The notes under the pieces were generated by a model. The model saw only the letters and a program-made list of their open reading frames with translations. It searched no databases and was not told where the DNA came from. From Prado023 sp049688595 (GTDB taxonomy: Bacteria > Actinomycetota > Actinomycetes > S36-B12 > CAIYMF01), in the NCBI GenBank assembly GCA_049688595.1, contig JBAVLA010000253.1:1-49899 (forward strand): DNA of 49,899 bases. The letters are read 5' to 3'. This document shows, one piece after another, positions 8,084 through 16,765 of this stretch (positions within the stretch are counted from its first letter, which is position 1; each line of letters starts with the position of its first letter). A program made the position numbers and the translations under genes.

Positions 8084-9430
8084 ATGCTGCGCGAGTTCCG
8101 CATGCCCGACGCGGGCGAGGGCCTCACTGAGGCCGAGGTCCTCCTGTGGCGGGTAGCCGTTGGCGATGTGGTCGCCGTCAACGAGGTGCTCGTCGAGGTG
8201 GAGACCGCCAAGGCAGCCGTCGAGCTGCCCAGCCCGTACGCAGGCACCGTCATCGAGCTGCTCGCCCAGCCGGGGGATGTGGTGCCCGTCGGAGAGCCGA
8301 TCATCAGGATCGATGAGCCGGTGCCGGCGGAGCCGCTGCCCGCCCACGAGCCGACTCCCGAGGAACCGCCCGCCCAGCAGCTGCCTCCCGAGCAGCCGCC
8401 CGCACCGGCCGACGAGCAGCGCCAGGCAGTCCTGGTCGGCTACGGGGTGAAGGACACCCCGCCCCCCAAGCGCCGGCCGAGGATCTCTCCGCACGGGGTG
8501 GACCATGTCGAGCCCGGTCCCCCCGGCGAGGCAGCACGACCCGTCCGGTACGGCGGGCTGGAGCTCGCCCGGGCAGTCGAGGGGCGGCTCGGCGAGGCCG
8601 GCGTACCCGCCAGGCCGCCGGTCCGCAGGCTGGCCCGGGACCTCGGTATCGACCTGGCTCAGGTGGCCCCGACCGGGCCTGGCGGGAGCGTCACCCATGA
8701 GGACGTGATGCGCACCGCCGCAGCCGCGACCAACTCCGAGGTCGTCCCCCTGTCCCACGTTGCCCGGATGATGGGTCGGGCGATGACCTCGTCCGCGTTC
8801 ACGGCTCCGCATGCGACGGAGTGGGTAGACGTTGACGTGTCCGCGACGACCGCACTCATCCGGGCCACCCGTTCCCGCGCCGACCTCGCGGAGCTGTCCA
8901 TCACGCCACTGACGTTCGCTGCGCTGGGCCTGGTCCGGGCCGCACGGGCGCATCCGACGGTCAACGCCAGCCTCGACGCGACGGCCGAGAACCTGATCAT
9001 CCACCGCAGCGTCCACCTCGGCATCGCGGTCGACTCGCCCCGCGGCCTGGTCGTGCCCCGGATCGCTGATGCCCAGGAACTGGACCTGCGCGGCATGGCC
9101 CACGCCCTGGGCGCGTTGACCGAGACGGCACGCGCGGGGCGCTCCCGGCCTGAGGAGCTGCACGGCTCGACGCTGACTATCACCAATGTCGGCGTCTTCG
9201 GGATGGACTCTGGAACGCCCATCCTCAACCCAGGTGAGGTCGTCATCCTCGCGCTGGGCCGCGTGCTGGCCCGACCGTGGGTCGTGGACGGGGCGGTGCA
9301 GGTCCGTGACGTCGTGACCCTGGCCCTCTCGTTCGACCATCGCGTCGTCGATGGCGCCCTCGGCGCGCGGGTGCTGCGCGAGGTCGCCGACTTCATGGCC
9401 GACCCCGCCACAGCACTGGCACTCGGGTGA
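8084..9430 (+). CDS. Dihydrolipoamide acyltransferase (E2)
   Basis: The core of the 2-oxoacid dehydrogenase complex, 448 residues; it transfers the acyl group from E1 via lipoate to CoA. Domains in order: one lipoyl domain (residues 1-80, lipoyl Lys43 in VETAKAAVELP), a Pro/Glu-rich linker (about 85-115), a peripheral subunit-binding domain (about 165-205, ARPPVRRLARDLGIDLAQV) and the catalytic domain ending with FDHRVVDG, which holds the active-site His and Asp. Only one lipoyl domain is present. The ribosome site GAGGAGG sits 10 bases after the E1beta stop. The E3 gene is not in the operon, so E3 must be supplied from elsewhere. Confidence 0.94.
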   Translation: MLREFRMPDAGEGLTEAEVLLWRVAVGDVVAVNEVLVEVETAKAAVELPSPYAGTVIELLAQPGDVVPVGEPIIRIDEPVPAEPLPAHEPTPEEPPAQQLPPEQPPAPADEQRQAVLVGYGVKDTPPPKRRPRISPHGVDHVEPGPPGEAARPVRYGGLELARAVEGRLGEAGVPARPPVRRLARDLGIDLAQVAPTGPGGSVTHEDVMRTAAAATNSEVVPLSHVARMMGRAMTSSAFTAPHATEWVDVDVSATTALIRATRSRADLAELSITPLTFAALGLVRAARAHPTVNASLDATAENLIIHRSVHLGIAVDSPRGLVVPRIADAQELDLRGMAHALGALTETARAGRSRPEELHGSTLTITNVGVFGMDSGTPILNPGEVVILALGRVLARPWVVDGAVQVRDVVTLALSFDHRVVDGALGARVLREVADFMADPATALALG

Positions 9431-9460
9431 GCCCGGGGGCACCTCAATGAACCGGGTCCC

Positions 9461-12445
9461 TCAGGCCACCACCGCCACGCTGGACGGCCCATCCGGACGC
9501 GTCCGGCGCACCGACAGCCTCTCGGCGATGCGCTCCTTGAGCTCCGGGACGTGGCTGACGATGCCAACCACCCGGCCGTTTCCGCGCAGGTCGTCAATGA
9601 CAGCCATGACGTCGTCGAGAGTGTCCGGGTCAAGGCTGCCGAAGCCCTCATCGATGAACAGGGTGTCCAAATGGGCACCGCCGGCTTGGGCGACCACGAC
9701 GTCGGCCAGGCCCAGCGCCAGGGACAGCGAGGTGTAGAACGTCTCACCGCCCGACAGCGTGCCGGTGCTGCGCTGCCGCCCGGTGTGCCGGTCGAGGACG
9801 GCCAGGCCGAGCCCGGTCCGGGAGTCCTTGCGGGCCCCCTCGTCCAGCCTGATCAACTGGTACTTGCCCGCGGACACGGCATCGAGCCGTACGTTCGCGG
9901 CCGCGACCACCTGCTCGAACCAGTGCCGCAGCACGAATACGACCAGGCTCATCCGTGGCGTCCCGGCCAAGCCTCGGGCGTACTGGTCGAGGGCCATGAC
10001 CTCCTCGCCAGCCAGGGCGAGCAGGGCCCTGGCATCCGCCGCCTGCTCCACCTCGGTCATCCGCGCCGTGAACCGCTGATGCTGTCGCACGGCCACGTCT
10101 GACTCGCTCCGGGCGGCCCGAGCCGACGCCTCAGCCTCGGCCAGCTCATCCTGGAACCTGGTCACCGCCGCACCTGCCGCGTCGGGATCGATGCCGGCCA
10201 CTGCCATGAGGTCCGCGGCCGCGAGCTGGGCGCGGGCGGACGTCATGGCGGTCTCCCACGCCTCGCAGGCACGCTCGAGCGCCTCCAACTCGGCGGGCGG
10301 CAGGATCGCGCACCCGGCGTGCTCCAGGCACGCGAACCCCGCCGAACGCACCTCCACCTGTGCGCGGTCGTCCGCGCTCCGGCGCTCGGAGAGCGCCCTG
10401 GCCACCGCGCGCACCAACTCGGAGCGTTCCTGCAGGGAGTCGGCCTGCCGGTGGAGCACACGGACCCGCTCCGCGACGGTGGGCAGGCCCCCCCGGGCTC
10501 CCTCGACGCGCTCCTGCCCGTCGGAAAGGCCGCGTGCTAGGTGATCAGCCTCCGCCGCCGCGGCCACGACCCGCTCAGCGATGCTGATGACGGCCTTCCC
10601 GGCGCGCTCCTGCTCGCCCTCGATCCGGCTGACCTGCACCGCCAGGCTCGCAAGCGCAGCTGCGCAGGCGTTACCTTCGGCAACCTCTTGGGCGAGCTCG
10701 TCCCGGAGGCTGAGCCACTCCTGACAGGTGCGCCCCGCGGCGGTGTCCAGAGCGTTCTGCAGCTGGGCCTCGGCTCGGATCATTGCCGCCTCGGCCTCAT
10801 CGCGCACGATCTGGGCGTCATCGCGCTGGCGAGCTGCCTCGCGGACGTCACGCTCAGTCACCCCGGCATTCACGGCCGCTGCGGGCTCCGGATGGTCGTG
10901 GGAACCGCACACCGGGCAGGGATCCCCGGAGACCAGCCGGGCGGCCAGTTCCCCCCGCATGTTGGACAGCCGCTGCTCCATGAGCAGGGCATGCAGGTCG
11001 CTGGCCTGGTTGCAGGCACGCCGGGCGGCCGCACGCTCAGCGCGCAGGATCTCCAGCCGCCCCTCGAGCTCCATCGCCAGTTCCGCAGCCGCAGCCTGGG
11101 CAGTCACGGCCTCGAGCCGAGCCTTGGCCGCCTGGACGCGCCCTGCGGACAGCTTGGCGTCCTCCAGCGCGGCGCGGGCATGCTCCAGCTCGGCGGGGAG
11201 CTTCGCGGCACGCTCGGCGATGGACTGCTGCTCGAGCTCCGCCTCCTGGCGCGCCTGCACCGCGTGCCCGAGCCGCTCGCGCAGCTCGACCAGCGACCGC
11301 TCGAGCTCCACCACGTGCGTCAAGCCATCTGCAACGCTGCGGACGTTGCGCGCCTGCTCCGCGAGACCCTCCCACCCGGCACCGTCGAGCTCAGCCTGAG
11401 TGGGCTGCCCGTTGGCGATGAGCGCGTCGCGGCGCGCCGCGACCGCAAGGGAGGCCTTGTCCGACAGCTCGAGCAACGGTCGCACGGGGGCCGCACGGCG
11501 GGCGTCCGCCACCCGGATCCGGTTCGCCTCGTGGATCTCCCGCTCCGCCTCAGCGGTGGCGAGCCCCTCCTCGATCTGTCGGCGTCGGAGGATCCGGGAA
11601 TGGACGTCCTGCGCGTCGGCCAGAGCGGTACGCGCGCAGTCATGGACCGCCTCAGCGCCCGCCGCCGCGGCCGAGGCCTTGCGTGCCTCCTCCGCGATGA
11701 CGCCCTCGAGGTCGGTCAACGCGCCGATCTGCACCGTGAGTGCCCGCTGCGCCATCTGGGCCTGGTCGTCGGGGCTCAACCCCGCCGCTTCGCAGGCGGC
11801 GGCCATCCGCGTCCGCAGATGCCCGTCGGCGGCTTGGAGCTCTCGCCCCGCCTGCTGGGCACGCGCCTGCAGCTGCTCGGTCACGCGCCCGTAGAAATGG
11901 GTGCCGAAGAGCTTGACCAGCACATCCCGGCGCTGGTCATCATCGGCGCGCAGGAAGGTTGCGAACTCCCCCTGGGGAAGCAGCACCACCTGGCGGAACT
12001 GATCGCGGTTGAGGCCGATCAACTCGCCGATGATCGCGCCGACCTCGTCCTTGGCGTGCGAGCGGCTCACCCACGCGCCGGACTCCAAGCGCTGCAGGTG
12101 GACGCTGGCCTTCTCGCGGGTGACACCGCTTCCCCGGAGCTTGGGCCGGGTGTGCTCCGGCGATCGCGTGATCCGATGGCGAACGCCGCCCACGGAGAAC
12201 TCCAGCATCACCTCAGGACGCACCTCCGGGGCGGCGAAGTCCGAGCGCATGCGGGCCGCATCCCCGGTGTCGCTCGCCAGTCCCCCGTACAGGGCGAACG
12301 TGATGGCGTCGAGGATCGTGGACTTGCCGACGCCGGTCGGTCCCTCGAACAGGAACAGGCCGCCCGCCCCGAGCCGCTCGAAGTCGATCACCTGCTCGTC
12401 GGCGAACGGCCCGACGGCCTTCATGCGCAGCATGTGGAGCCTCAT
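9461..12445 (-). CDS. sbcC: Exonuclease subunit SbcC (Rad50-like ATPase)
   Basis: An SMC-like ATPase that with SbcD cleaves DNA hairpins and processes double-strand breaks, 994 residues. The Walker A GPTGVGKSTILDAI lies near residue 35, long Ala/Glu/Arg-rich coiled coils span roughly 180-480 and 540-800, and the zinc hook CPVCGSHDHP lies at the apex. The C-terminal lobe has the signature STGTLSGGETF and Walker B LFIDEGFGSLD. Its ATG at 12443-12445 overlaps the sbcD stop by one base. It is convergent with the E2 gene; only 30 bases separate the stops. Confidence 0.96.
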   Translation of the reverse strand: MRLHMLRMKAVGPFADEQVIDFERLGAGGLFLFEGPTGVGKSTILDAITFALYGGLASDTGDAARMRSDFAAPEVRPEVMLEFSVGGVRHRITRSPEHTRPKLRGSGVTREKASVHLQRLESGAWVSRSHAKDEVGAIIGELIGLNRDQFRQVVLLPQGEFATFLRADDDQRRDVLVKLFGTHFYGRVTEQLQARAQQAGRELQAADGHLRTRMAAACEAAGLSPDDQAQMAQRALTVQIGALTDLEGVIAEEARKASAAAAGAEAVHDCARTALADAQDVHSRILRRRQIEEGLATAEAEREIHEANRIRVADARRAAPVRPLLELSDKASLAVAARRDALIANGQPTQAELDGAGWEGLAEQARNVRSVADGLTHVVELERSLVELRERLGHAVQARQEAELEQQSIAERAAKLPAELEHARAALEDAKLSAGRVQAAKARLEAVTAQAAAAELAMELEGRLEILRAERAAARRACNQASDLHALLMEQRLSNMRGELAARLVSGDPCPVCGSHDHPEPAAAVNAGVTERDVREAARQRDDAQIVRDEAEAAMIRAEAQLQNALDTAAGRTCQEWLSLRDELAQEVAEGNACAAALASLAVQVSRIEGEQERAGKAVISIAERVVAAAAEADHLARGLSDGQERVEGARGGLPTVAERVRVLHRQADSLQERSELVRAVARALSERRSADDRAQVEVRSAGFACLEHAGCAILPPAELEALERACEAWETAMTSARAQLAAADLMAVAGIDPDAAGAAVTRFQDELAEAEASARAARSESDVAVRQHQRFTARMTEVEQAADARALLALAGEEVMALDQYARGLAGTPRMSLVVFVLRHWFEQVVAAANVRLDAVSAGKYQLIRLDEGARKDSRTGLGLAVLDRHTGRQRSTGTLSGGETFYTSLSLALGLADVVVAQAGGAHLDTLFIDEGFGSLDPDTLDDVMAVIDDLRGNGRVVGIVSHVPELKERIAERLSVRRTRPDGPSSVAVVA

Positions 12446-13608
12446 CAGGCCACCATCTCCGCACGCCGAGCCGCCAGCACGGCATCCTTGAGCACCTTCT
12501 GCTGGGCAGGGCTCGGCGGCGCCCCGGACACCGCTCCCACGAACTCGACGCAGATGTCGACCGGGTCGCAGGACTCAATGGGCCGGGCCAGGCCGATCCC
12601 CGCCGCATCCGCACGCTCGGGGTCGAACTCCAGCACCAGCGTGTGCGGCCACACGGCGCGCAGCTTCTCCATCGCGCTGGCCACCCGCCCCGGATCGGTC
12701 AGCACGACCTTCAGCCACGCCTCGGAGAGCTCCGCGAGCTCCCCAGGCGCACGGGCGAGCAGGTCGTCAAGACGCCCCGTCACCTGGCGCAGCCGCCGCG
12801 GCACTGGGGCAGGCACCCGCGCCAACGTGACGGCCCCGTCCCCGTCGATGTCGACCAGGCACACGGACTTGCGGTGGTCCCGCTCGGAGAAGGAGAACGC
12901 CAGCGGCGAGCCGCTGTAGGACAACCTGGTAGCCGAGCGCGGAAGCCCGATCTCCTGCGGTCCGTGCAGGTGCCCGAGAGCCACGTAGGTGAAGCCGTCG
13001 AAGACCTCGGCTGGAACGTCCCCCACGCCACCGACCCGGATCTCCCGCTCGGACTGCGACGCCGCCCCGCCCGTGACGAACGCGTGGGCCATCACGACTA
13101 CCCGGTCAAGGCCCCGCGCTGCCGCGTCCTGCCGGACCCGATCAGCGAGCGAGGCCAGCACCGCCGCGTGGGACCGCTCCACGCCCAGGTCAGCCAGCAC
13201 GGCGTCCGGCAGCACGTAGGGGATGCCGTACACGCCCACAGGCCCTGTCGCATCGGTCAGGATCACGGGCCGGTCGACCTGCTCGACGCCCGTACGCAGG
13301 TGGATCCCCGCCTGGGCCAGGACCGCGCCGGCGTACTGCAGGCGGACCGCGCTGTCATGGTTGCCGCTGGTGACCACGAGCGGGACGCCGACCGAGGCGA
13401 AGTCGGCCAGGGCGCGGTCCATGAGGCGGACGGCGTCGGCACCCGGCTGGGCCCGGTCGTAGACGTCGCCGCTGACCAGGACGGCGTCAACGCGCTCTGT
13501 GCGCGCCAAGTCGACCAGCCAGTCGATGAACTCGGCCTGATGGGCCAGGAGGTCCTGCCCGTGGAGTCGGCGCCCGAGGTGCCAGTCGGAGGTGTGGAGC
13601 AATCGCAT
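12445..13608 (-). CDS. sbcD: Exonuclease subunit SbcD (Mre11-like nuclease)
   Basis: The Mn-dependent nuclease partner of SbcC, 387 residues. The ATG at 13606-13608 gives MRLLHTSDWHLGRRLHGQDL. Phosphoesterase motifs are in order: SDWHLGR, SGDVYDRA, TSGNHDS, VVMAHAFVTGG and LGHLHGPQ, supplying the metal-binding Asp, Asn and His residues. It is the first gene of the sbcDC operon. A possible -10 (CACTGT) lies exactly 6 bases before the ATG and no ribosome site is seen, so the mRNA may be leaderless. Confidence 0.96.
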   Translation of the reverse strand: MRLLHTSDWHLGRRLHGQDLLAHQAEFIDWLVDLARTERVDAVLVSGDVYDRAQPGADAVRLMDRALADFASVGVPLVVTSGNHDSAVRLQYAGAVLAQAGIHLRTGVEQVDRPVILTDATGPVGVYGIPYVLPDAVLADLGVERSHAAVLASLADRVRQDAAARGLDRVVVMAHAFVTGGAASQSEREIRVGGVGDVPAEVFDGFTYVALGHLHGPQEIGLPRSATRLSYSGSPLAFSFSERDHRKSVCLVDIDGDGAVTLARVPAPVPRRLRQVTGRLDDLLARAPGELAELSEAWLKVVLTDPGRVASAMEKLRAVWPHTLVLEFDPERADAAGIGLARPIESCDPVDICVEFVGAVSGAPPSPAQQKVLKDAVLAARRAEMVA

Positions 13609-13614
13609 GACCCC

Positions 13615-13620
13615 ACAGTG
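13615..13620 (-). promoter_or_regulatory. Putative -10 of sbcD, leaderless start
   Basis: Read on the minus strand, CACTGT is followed by six bases and then the sbcD ATG, the spacing expected when transcription begins at the start codon. Confidence 0.35.
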
Positions 13621-13671
13621 ACATCGGGGTCTGACAGTAACGGGTCGACGCACCGGAGGGCTGGGCGAACC

Positions 13672-13691
13672 GCGCCGGCGGATGCCGGCGC
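13672..13691. terminator. Hairpin after the sugar dehydrogenase gene
   Basis: The arms GCGCCGGC (13672-13679) and GCCGGCGC (13684-13691) enclose a GGAT loop, 25 bases beyond the stop of the minus-strand gene. GC-rich, no U-tract. Confidence 0.5.
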
Positions 13692-13715
13692 CCAGGCCGA
13701 CCGGGCTCCGATGGC

Positions 13716-14885
13716 TCAGCCCAGGGCATCCGGGGCGAGCACGATCACGCGGTCATCGTCGGCTTCCGGGTCCCCGCGGCTGGTGTTCGAGGTGAGCAGC
13801 CAGACCCGCCCGTCCGGGCCCACCTCGACGGCCCGCAATCGGCCGTAGCGCCCCACGAGCAGCCGCCGGCGGTCCAGCACCTCTCCGCGCCCATCGACGT
13901 CGACGCGCCAGAGCGACCTGCCCCGCAGCGCGGCAACCAGGACCGTCGTCGGCCCGCCGTCCCCGGTGCCGACCACGGCTATCCCGCTGGGCGATGCGTC
14001 GGCGGTCCGCCACGTGACGATCGGATCCACCAGCCCCCCGCCGCCCCCGCGCCCCTCCGCGAGCGGCCAGCCGTAGTTTCGCCCGGTCCGGATGATGTTC
14101 AGCTCGTCCCAGGTGTCCTGCCCGAACTCGCTGGCGAACATCCGGCCGGAGGCGTCCCAGCCGATCCCCTGCACGTTGCGATGGCCGCGGGACCACACGG
14201 GTGACCCCTGGTCCGGGTTGCCGGGCGCGGGGCTGCCGTCGACGGCGAGGCGCATGATCTTCCCCCCGAGTGAGTCAGGGTCCTGTGAGCGGCTCGTGAC
14301 CCCCGCGTCCCCGGTCGTCACGTAGAGGTAGCCGTCCGGCCCGAATGCGATGCGACCCCCGTTGTGGGTGCCGGCGCGGGGGATGCCGTCGACGACGACC
14401 CTCCCCGCGACGAACGAGCCGGGCTTCAGCCGCATCCGTTGGACGCGGTTGTCCCGCTGGGTCGTGTGATACACGTAGAACGTGTCGTCCTGGGCGAACG
14501 TCGGGGAGACCGCGATGCCCAGCAGGCCGCCCTCGCCACCATGCGCAACGCCGTCGACCCGGCCGAGGACCTCAGGCTCGCGGTCGGTGCCGACGCGGAG
14601 CACCTCGGCGGTGTCCCGCACGGTCACCAGAGCCGAGCCGTCAGGCAGGAACGCCAGCCCCCACGGAGCCGCGAGCCGGCGCGCGACGACCTGCTCATCG
14701 GGGATGGGCAAGGTAGGAGCATCGCCCGGCGACGGGCTCGCGGATGCGGGGCTCGATGGCGAGGCAGACTGGGCCCGCTGGTTCGACGCCGACGGGCTGG
14801 TGCTGCCCGCGGGTCCGTCCACGCAGGCCGGCAGCGCCAGCACACCTGCCGCGAGCATCCCCGCTGCCGCACGTCGCTGCCACAT
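13716..14885 (-). CDS. PQQ-dependent sugar dehydrogenase (GSDH family), lipoprotein
   Basis: An exported beta-propeller dehydrogenase of the glucose/sorbosone dehydrogenase family, 389 residues. The ATG at 14883-14885 has a ribosome site (GGGAGG) and yields an N-terminus with two arginines, a hydrophobic stretch and a LALPAC lipobox, followed by a Ser/Pro-rich linker. Family landmarks are VVARRLAAPWGLAFLPDGSA, GGEGGLLGIAVSPTF, GTHNGGRIAFGPDGYLYV, SRGHRNVQGIGWD and FASEFGQDTWDELNII. A -10 (TAGCGT, 14903-14908) lies upstream. It would oxidise an aldose at the outer membrane face if PQQ is available; no PQQ biosynthesis gene is in view. Divergent from ku. Confidence 0.88.
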   Translation of the reverse strand: MWQRRAAAGMLAAGVLALPACVDGPAGSTSPSASNQRAQSASPSSPASASPSPGDAPTLPIPDEQVVARRLAAPWGLAFLPDGSALVTVRDTAEVLRVGTDREPEVLGRVDGVAHGGEGGLLGIAVSPTFAQDDTFYVYHTTQRDNRVQRMRLKPGSFVAGRVVVDGIPRAGTHNGGRIAFGPDGYLYVTTGDAGVTSRSQDPDSLGGKIMRLAVDGSPAPGNPDQGSPVWSRGHRNVQGIGWDASGRMFASEFGQDTWDELNIIRTGRNYGWPLAEGRGGGGGLVDPIVTWRTADASPSGIAVVGTGDGGPTTVLVAALRGRSLWRVDVDGRGEVLDRRRLLVGRYGRLRAVEVGPDGRVWLLTSNTSRGDPEADDDRVIVLAPDALG

Positions 14886-15045
14886 GTCGCCTCCCACTGG
14901 CCACGCTAGGCCCTCGCCCAGGTTCCCGCGATCCGTCCTGCCGCTGGTTCGAAGTGCCACCCGGCTCCAGCTGGCCGGAGGTCCGTCCACGTCCCGCGGC
15001 GACCGCGCCCCCCAGTTGCGCCCTGCGTCCAGGCGCGAACTGGCC

Positions 15046-15051
15046 CACAAT
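15046..15051 (+). promoter_or_regulatory. Putative -10 of ku, leaderless start
   Basis: CACAAT is separated from the ku ATG at 15058 by exactly six bases, with no Shine-Dalgarno between. This is consistent with a transcript that starts at the ATG. Confidence 0.45.
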
Positions 15052-15057
15052 GGGTCG

Positions 15058-16071
15058 ATGCGTGCGATGTGGAGCGGCAACGTGACGTTCGGGCTGGTCC
15101 ACATACCCGTGAAGCTCTACGCCGCCACCGAGGACCGGGACGTGAAGTTCCACCAGGTCCACCTCGCCGACGGGGGACGGATCAAGTACCAGCGCCTGTG
15201 CCAGACGTGCGACCAGGTGGTCAACTTCTCGGAGATCGGCAAGGGCTACGAGGACGAGATCGGCCGACGCGTGATCATCTCCGACGAGGAGCTTGACTCC
15301 CTCCAGGTCCCGCACGGCCGGGACGTCGAGATCGTCGAGTTCTCCCCAACCGAGCAGATCGACCCGATCAACTTCGACCGCGCCTACTACCTCCAGCCCG
15401 CCACGGGTGCCGCCAAGCCGTACGTGCTGCTCAGGCGGGCGCTGGCGCAGACCGAGCGCATGGCCATCGTGATGATGACCATGCGAAAGCGCAGCCGGCT
15501 GGCCGTGCTCCGGGTCCGCGGCGACATCCTCGTGCTGCAGACGATGCTGTGGCCGGACGAGGTCCGGGTCCCCGAGTTCCCCGGCATCTCGGACGGCGAC
15601 GTGCAGGTCCGGCCGCAGGAGCTGGCGATGGCGGGCTCGCTGGTTGAGAGCCTCAGCGCCGACTTCGATCCGTCGGCCTTCCGGGACGAGTACCGGGAAG
15701 CCGTCATGGAGTTGGTCACCCGGCACCTGGAGGGCGAGGACGTCACCATGCCGGCTGGACCCGAGGAGGAGGAATCGGGAACCGTCCTGGACCTGATGGC
15801 CGCGCTGCAGGAGTCCGTCCGCAGGACCCAGGCCGCTCGCCCGACCGCGCAACAGGTCGCGCAACAGGTCGCGCCCGAGCGGAAGCGGCCTGCGTCCGCG
15901 GAGGAGCCCGAGCGGCCGGCCGCGCCCGCCCGCAGCCCCGCTCCCAGGGCGCCGCGCAGGCGCGCACCGGCGAAGGAGCCGACGACCAGGAACCCGGGGC
16001 CGCAAGCCGCGGAGCCCGGAGCAGATGCGCCGCCCGTCAAGACGACGCGCGCCCGTCGGACCGGCAGTTGA
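15058..16071 (+). CDS. ku: Non-homologous end joining protein Ku
   Basis: A DNA-end-binding homodimer of bacterial NHEJ, 337 residues. The N-terminus MRAMWSGNVTFGLVHIPVKL is diagnostic, followed by YQRLCQTCDQVV, IDPINFDRAYYLQP and a conserved DILVLQTMLWPDEVR. The core ends near residue 245. A long tail follows that is rich in Pro, Ala, Arg and Lys, including a short QQVAQQVA repeat. Such basic tails are known in actinobacterial Ku and affect DNA binding and threading. No ligD is in the window. Divergent from the sugar dehydrogenase lipoprotein across 172 bp. Confidence 0.96.
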   Translation: MRAMWSGNVTFGLVHIPVKLYAATEDRDVKFHQVHLADGGRIKYQRLCQTCDQVVNFSEIGKGYEDEIGRRVIISDEELDSLQVPHGRDVEIVEFSPTEQIDPINFDRAYYLQPATGAAKPYVLLRRALAQTERMAIVMMTMRKRSRLAVLRVRGDILVLQTMLWPDEVRVPEFPGISDGDVQVRPQELAMAGSLVESLSADFDPSAFRDEYREAVMELVTRHLEGEDVTMPAGPEEEESGTVLDLMAALQESVRRTQAARPTAQQVAQQVAPERKRPASAEEPERPAAPARSPAPRAPRRRAPAKEPTTRNPGPQAAEPGADAPPVKTTRARRTGS

Positions 16072-16111
16072 GGCTCCCCCAGCCTGGTTGACAGCCCAGG
16101 AAGCAGCCTCA
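16069..16111. terminator. Bidirectional hairpin spanning both stop codons
   Basis: TGAGGCT (16069-16075) pairs with AGCCTCA (16105-16111), with an inner CCTGG/CCAGG pair (16083-16087 and 16096-16100). The outer arms contain the stop codons of ku and of the convergent membrane protein gene. Confidence 0.45.
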
Positions 16112-16765
16112 GAGCCGGGGGATCAGCGCTCCTGACTCCTCGGCGATGGGCAGGTCGATGATCTGCACGGCGGCCAGGCCGATCGCCAGACTGCACCCGA
16201 CCAGCAGGGCCGTGCGGACCGCCGGGTACCGGAACGACGACGTGACGCCGGCGAAGAACAGCGAGATCGCCAGCAGCACCGTTGTGAGCACGTACGAGTC
16301 CCCGGTCCGACCCGCATCCGCGGCTTCGGTGGTCAGCCTCTCGGTCTCCTCCTCCGCAGCCAGGAAGTCGCCCTGCAGGGAGTCCAGGTACTGCTCGTCG
16401 GTGACGAGGTTGGGCGGCTCCCCGCCGGACTCGATCTCGGCCTGCCAGGTGTCCAGGAACGGCAGGAGCGCGGGTCGCATGAGCACCTCGCGGTAGAACT
16501 TCTGGCTCCTCTCGTCCTCGGCAAGCACGGCTTGGGCGTACTGCCCGACGAGGTTCGAGTCGTATGCGAGGGTCTGCGTGGCCAGCCCGTACAGCCTGGA
16601 GGCCTCGACCCGCTGGTTCGATGCCGCCAGCGCCAGGTCGTCCTGCTGGCCGTTCCACAGCGCCGACTGCAACGCGCACCACGCCGTCCCGACCGTCGCC
16701 ACGCCCAGAAGCACCACCGCGAGGATCTCCAGGAAGCGGTCCCCGAGGACTCCGGTGCGGGCCAT
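16109..16765 (-). CDS. Hypothetical three-helix membrane protein, partner of the SPFH protein
   Basis: I do not recognise a named family. The protein has 218 residues. One hydrophobic helix (about 12-34, LEILAVVLLGVATVGTAW) is followed by a largely helical acidic domain of about 120 residues with NQRVEASRLYGLATQTLAYD and QKFYREVLMRPALLPFLDTW, then two C-terminal helices (about 158-178 and 187-207). The topology suggests that the central domain lies on one face and anchors at both ends, somewhat like DUF4337-type proteins. Its ATG overlaps the stop of the SPFH gene by one base (TGATG), so the two are made together and may form a complex. Confidence 0.75.
   Translation of the reverse strand: MARTGVLGDRFLEILAVVLLGVATVGTAWCALQSALWNGQQDDLALAASNQRVEASRLYGLATQTLAYDSNLVGQYAQAVLAEDERSQKFYREVLMRPALLPFLDTWQAEIESGGEPPNLVTDEQYLDSLQGDFLAAEEETERLTTEAADAGRTGDSYVLTTVLLAISLFFAGVTSSFRYPAVRTALLVGCSLAIGLAAVQIIDLPIAEESGALIPRL

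Noticed and set aside
10541..12919. 792-codon plus-strand ORF opposite sbcC/sbcD
   Set aside because: Shadow ORF; the minus strand carries all SbcC and SbcD motifs.
13716..15104. Longer sugar dehydrogenase starting at 15104
   Set aside because: The extension covers the ku promoter and start and would hide the signal peptide; the ATG at 14885 has a ribosome site and a lipobox.
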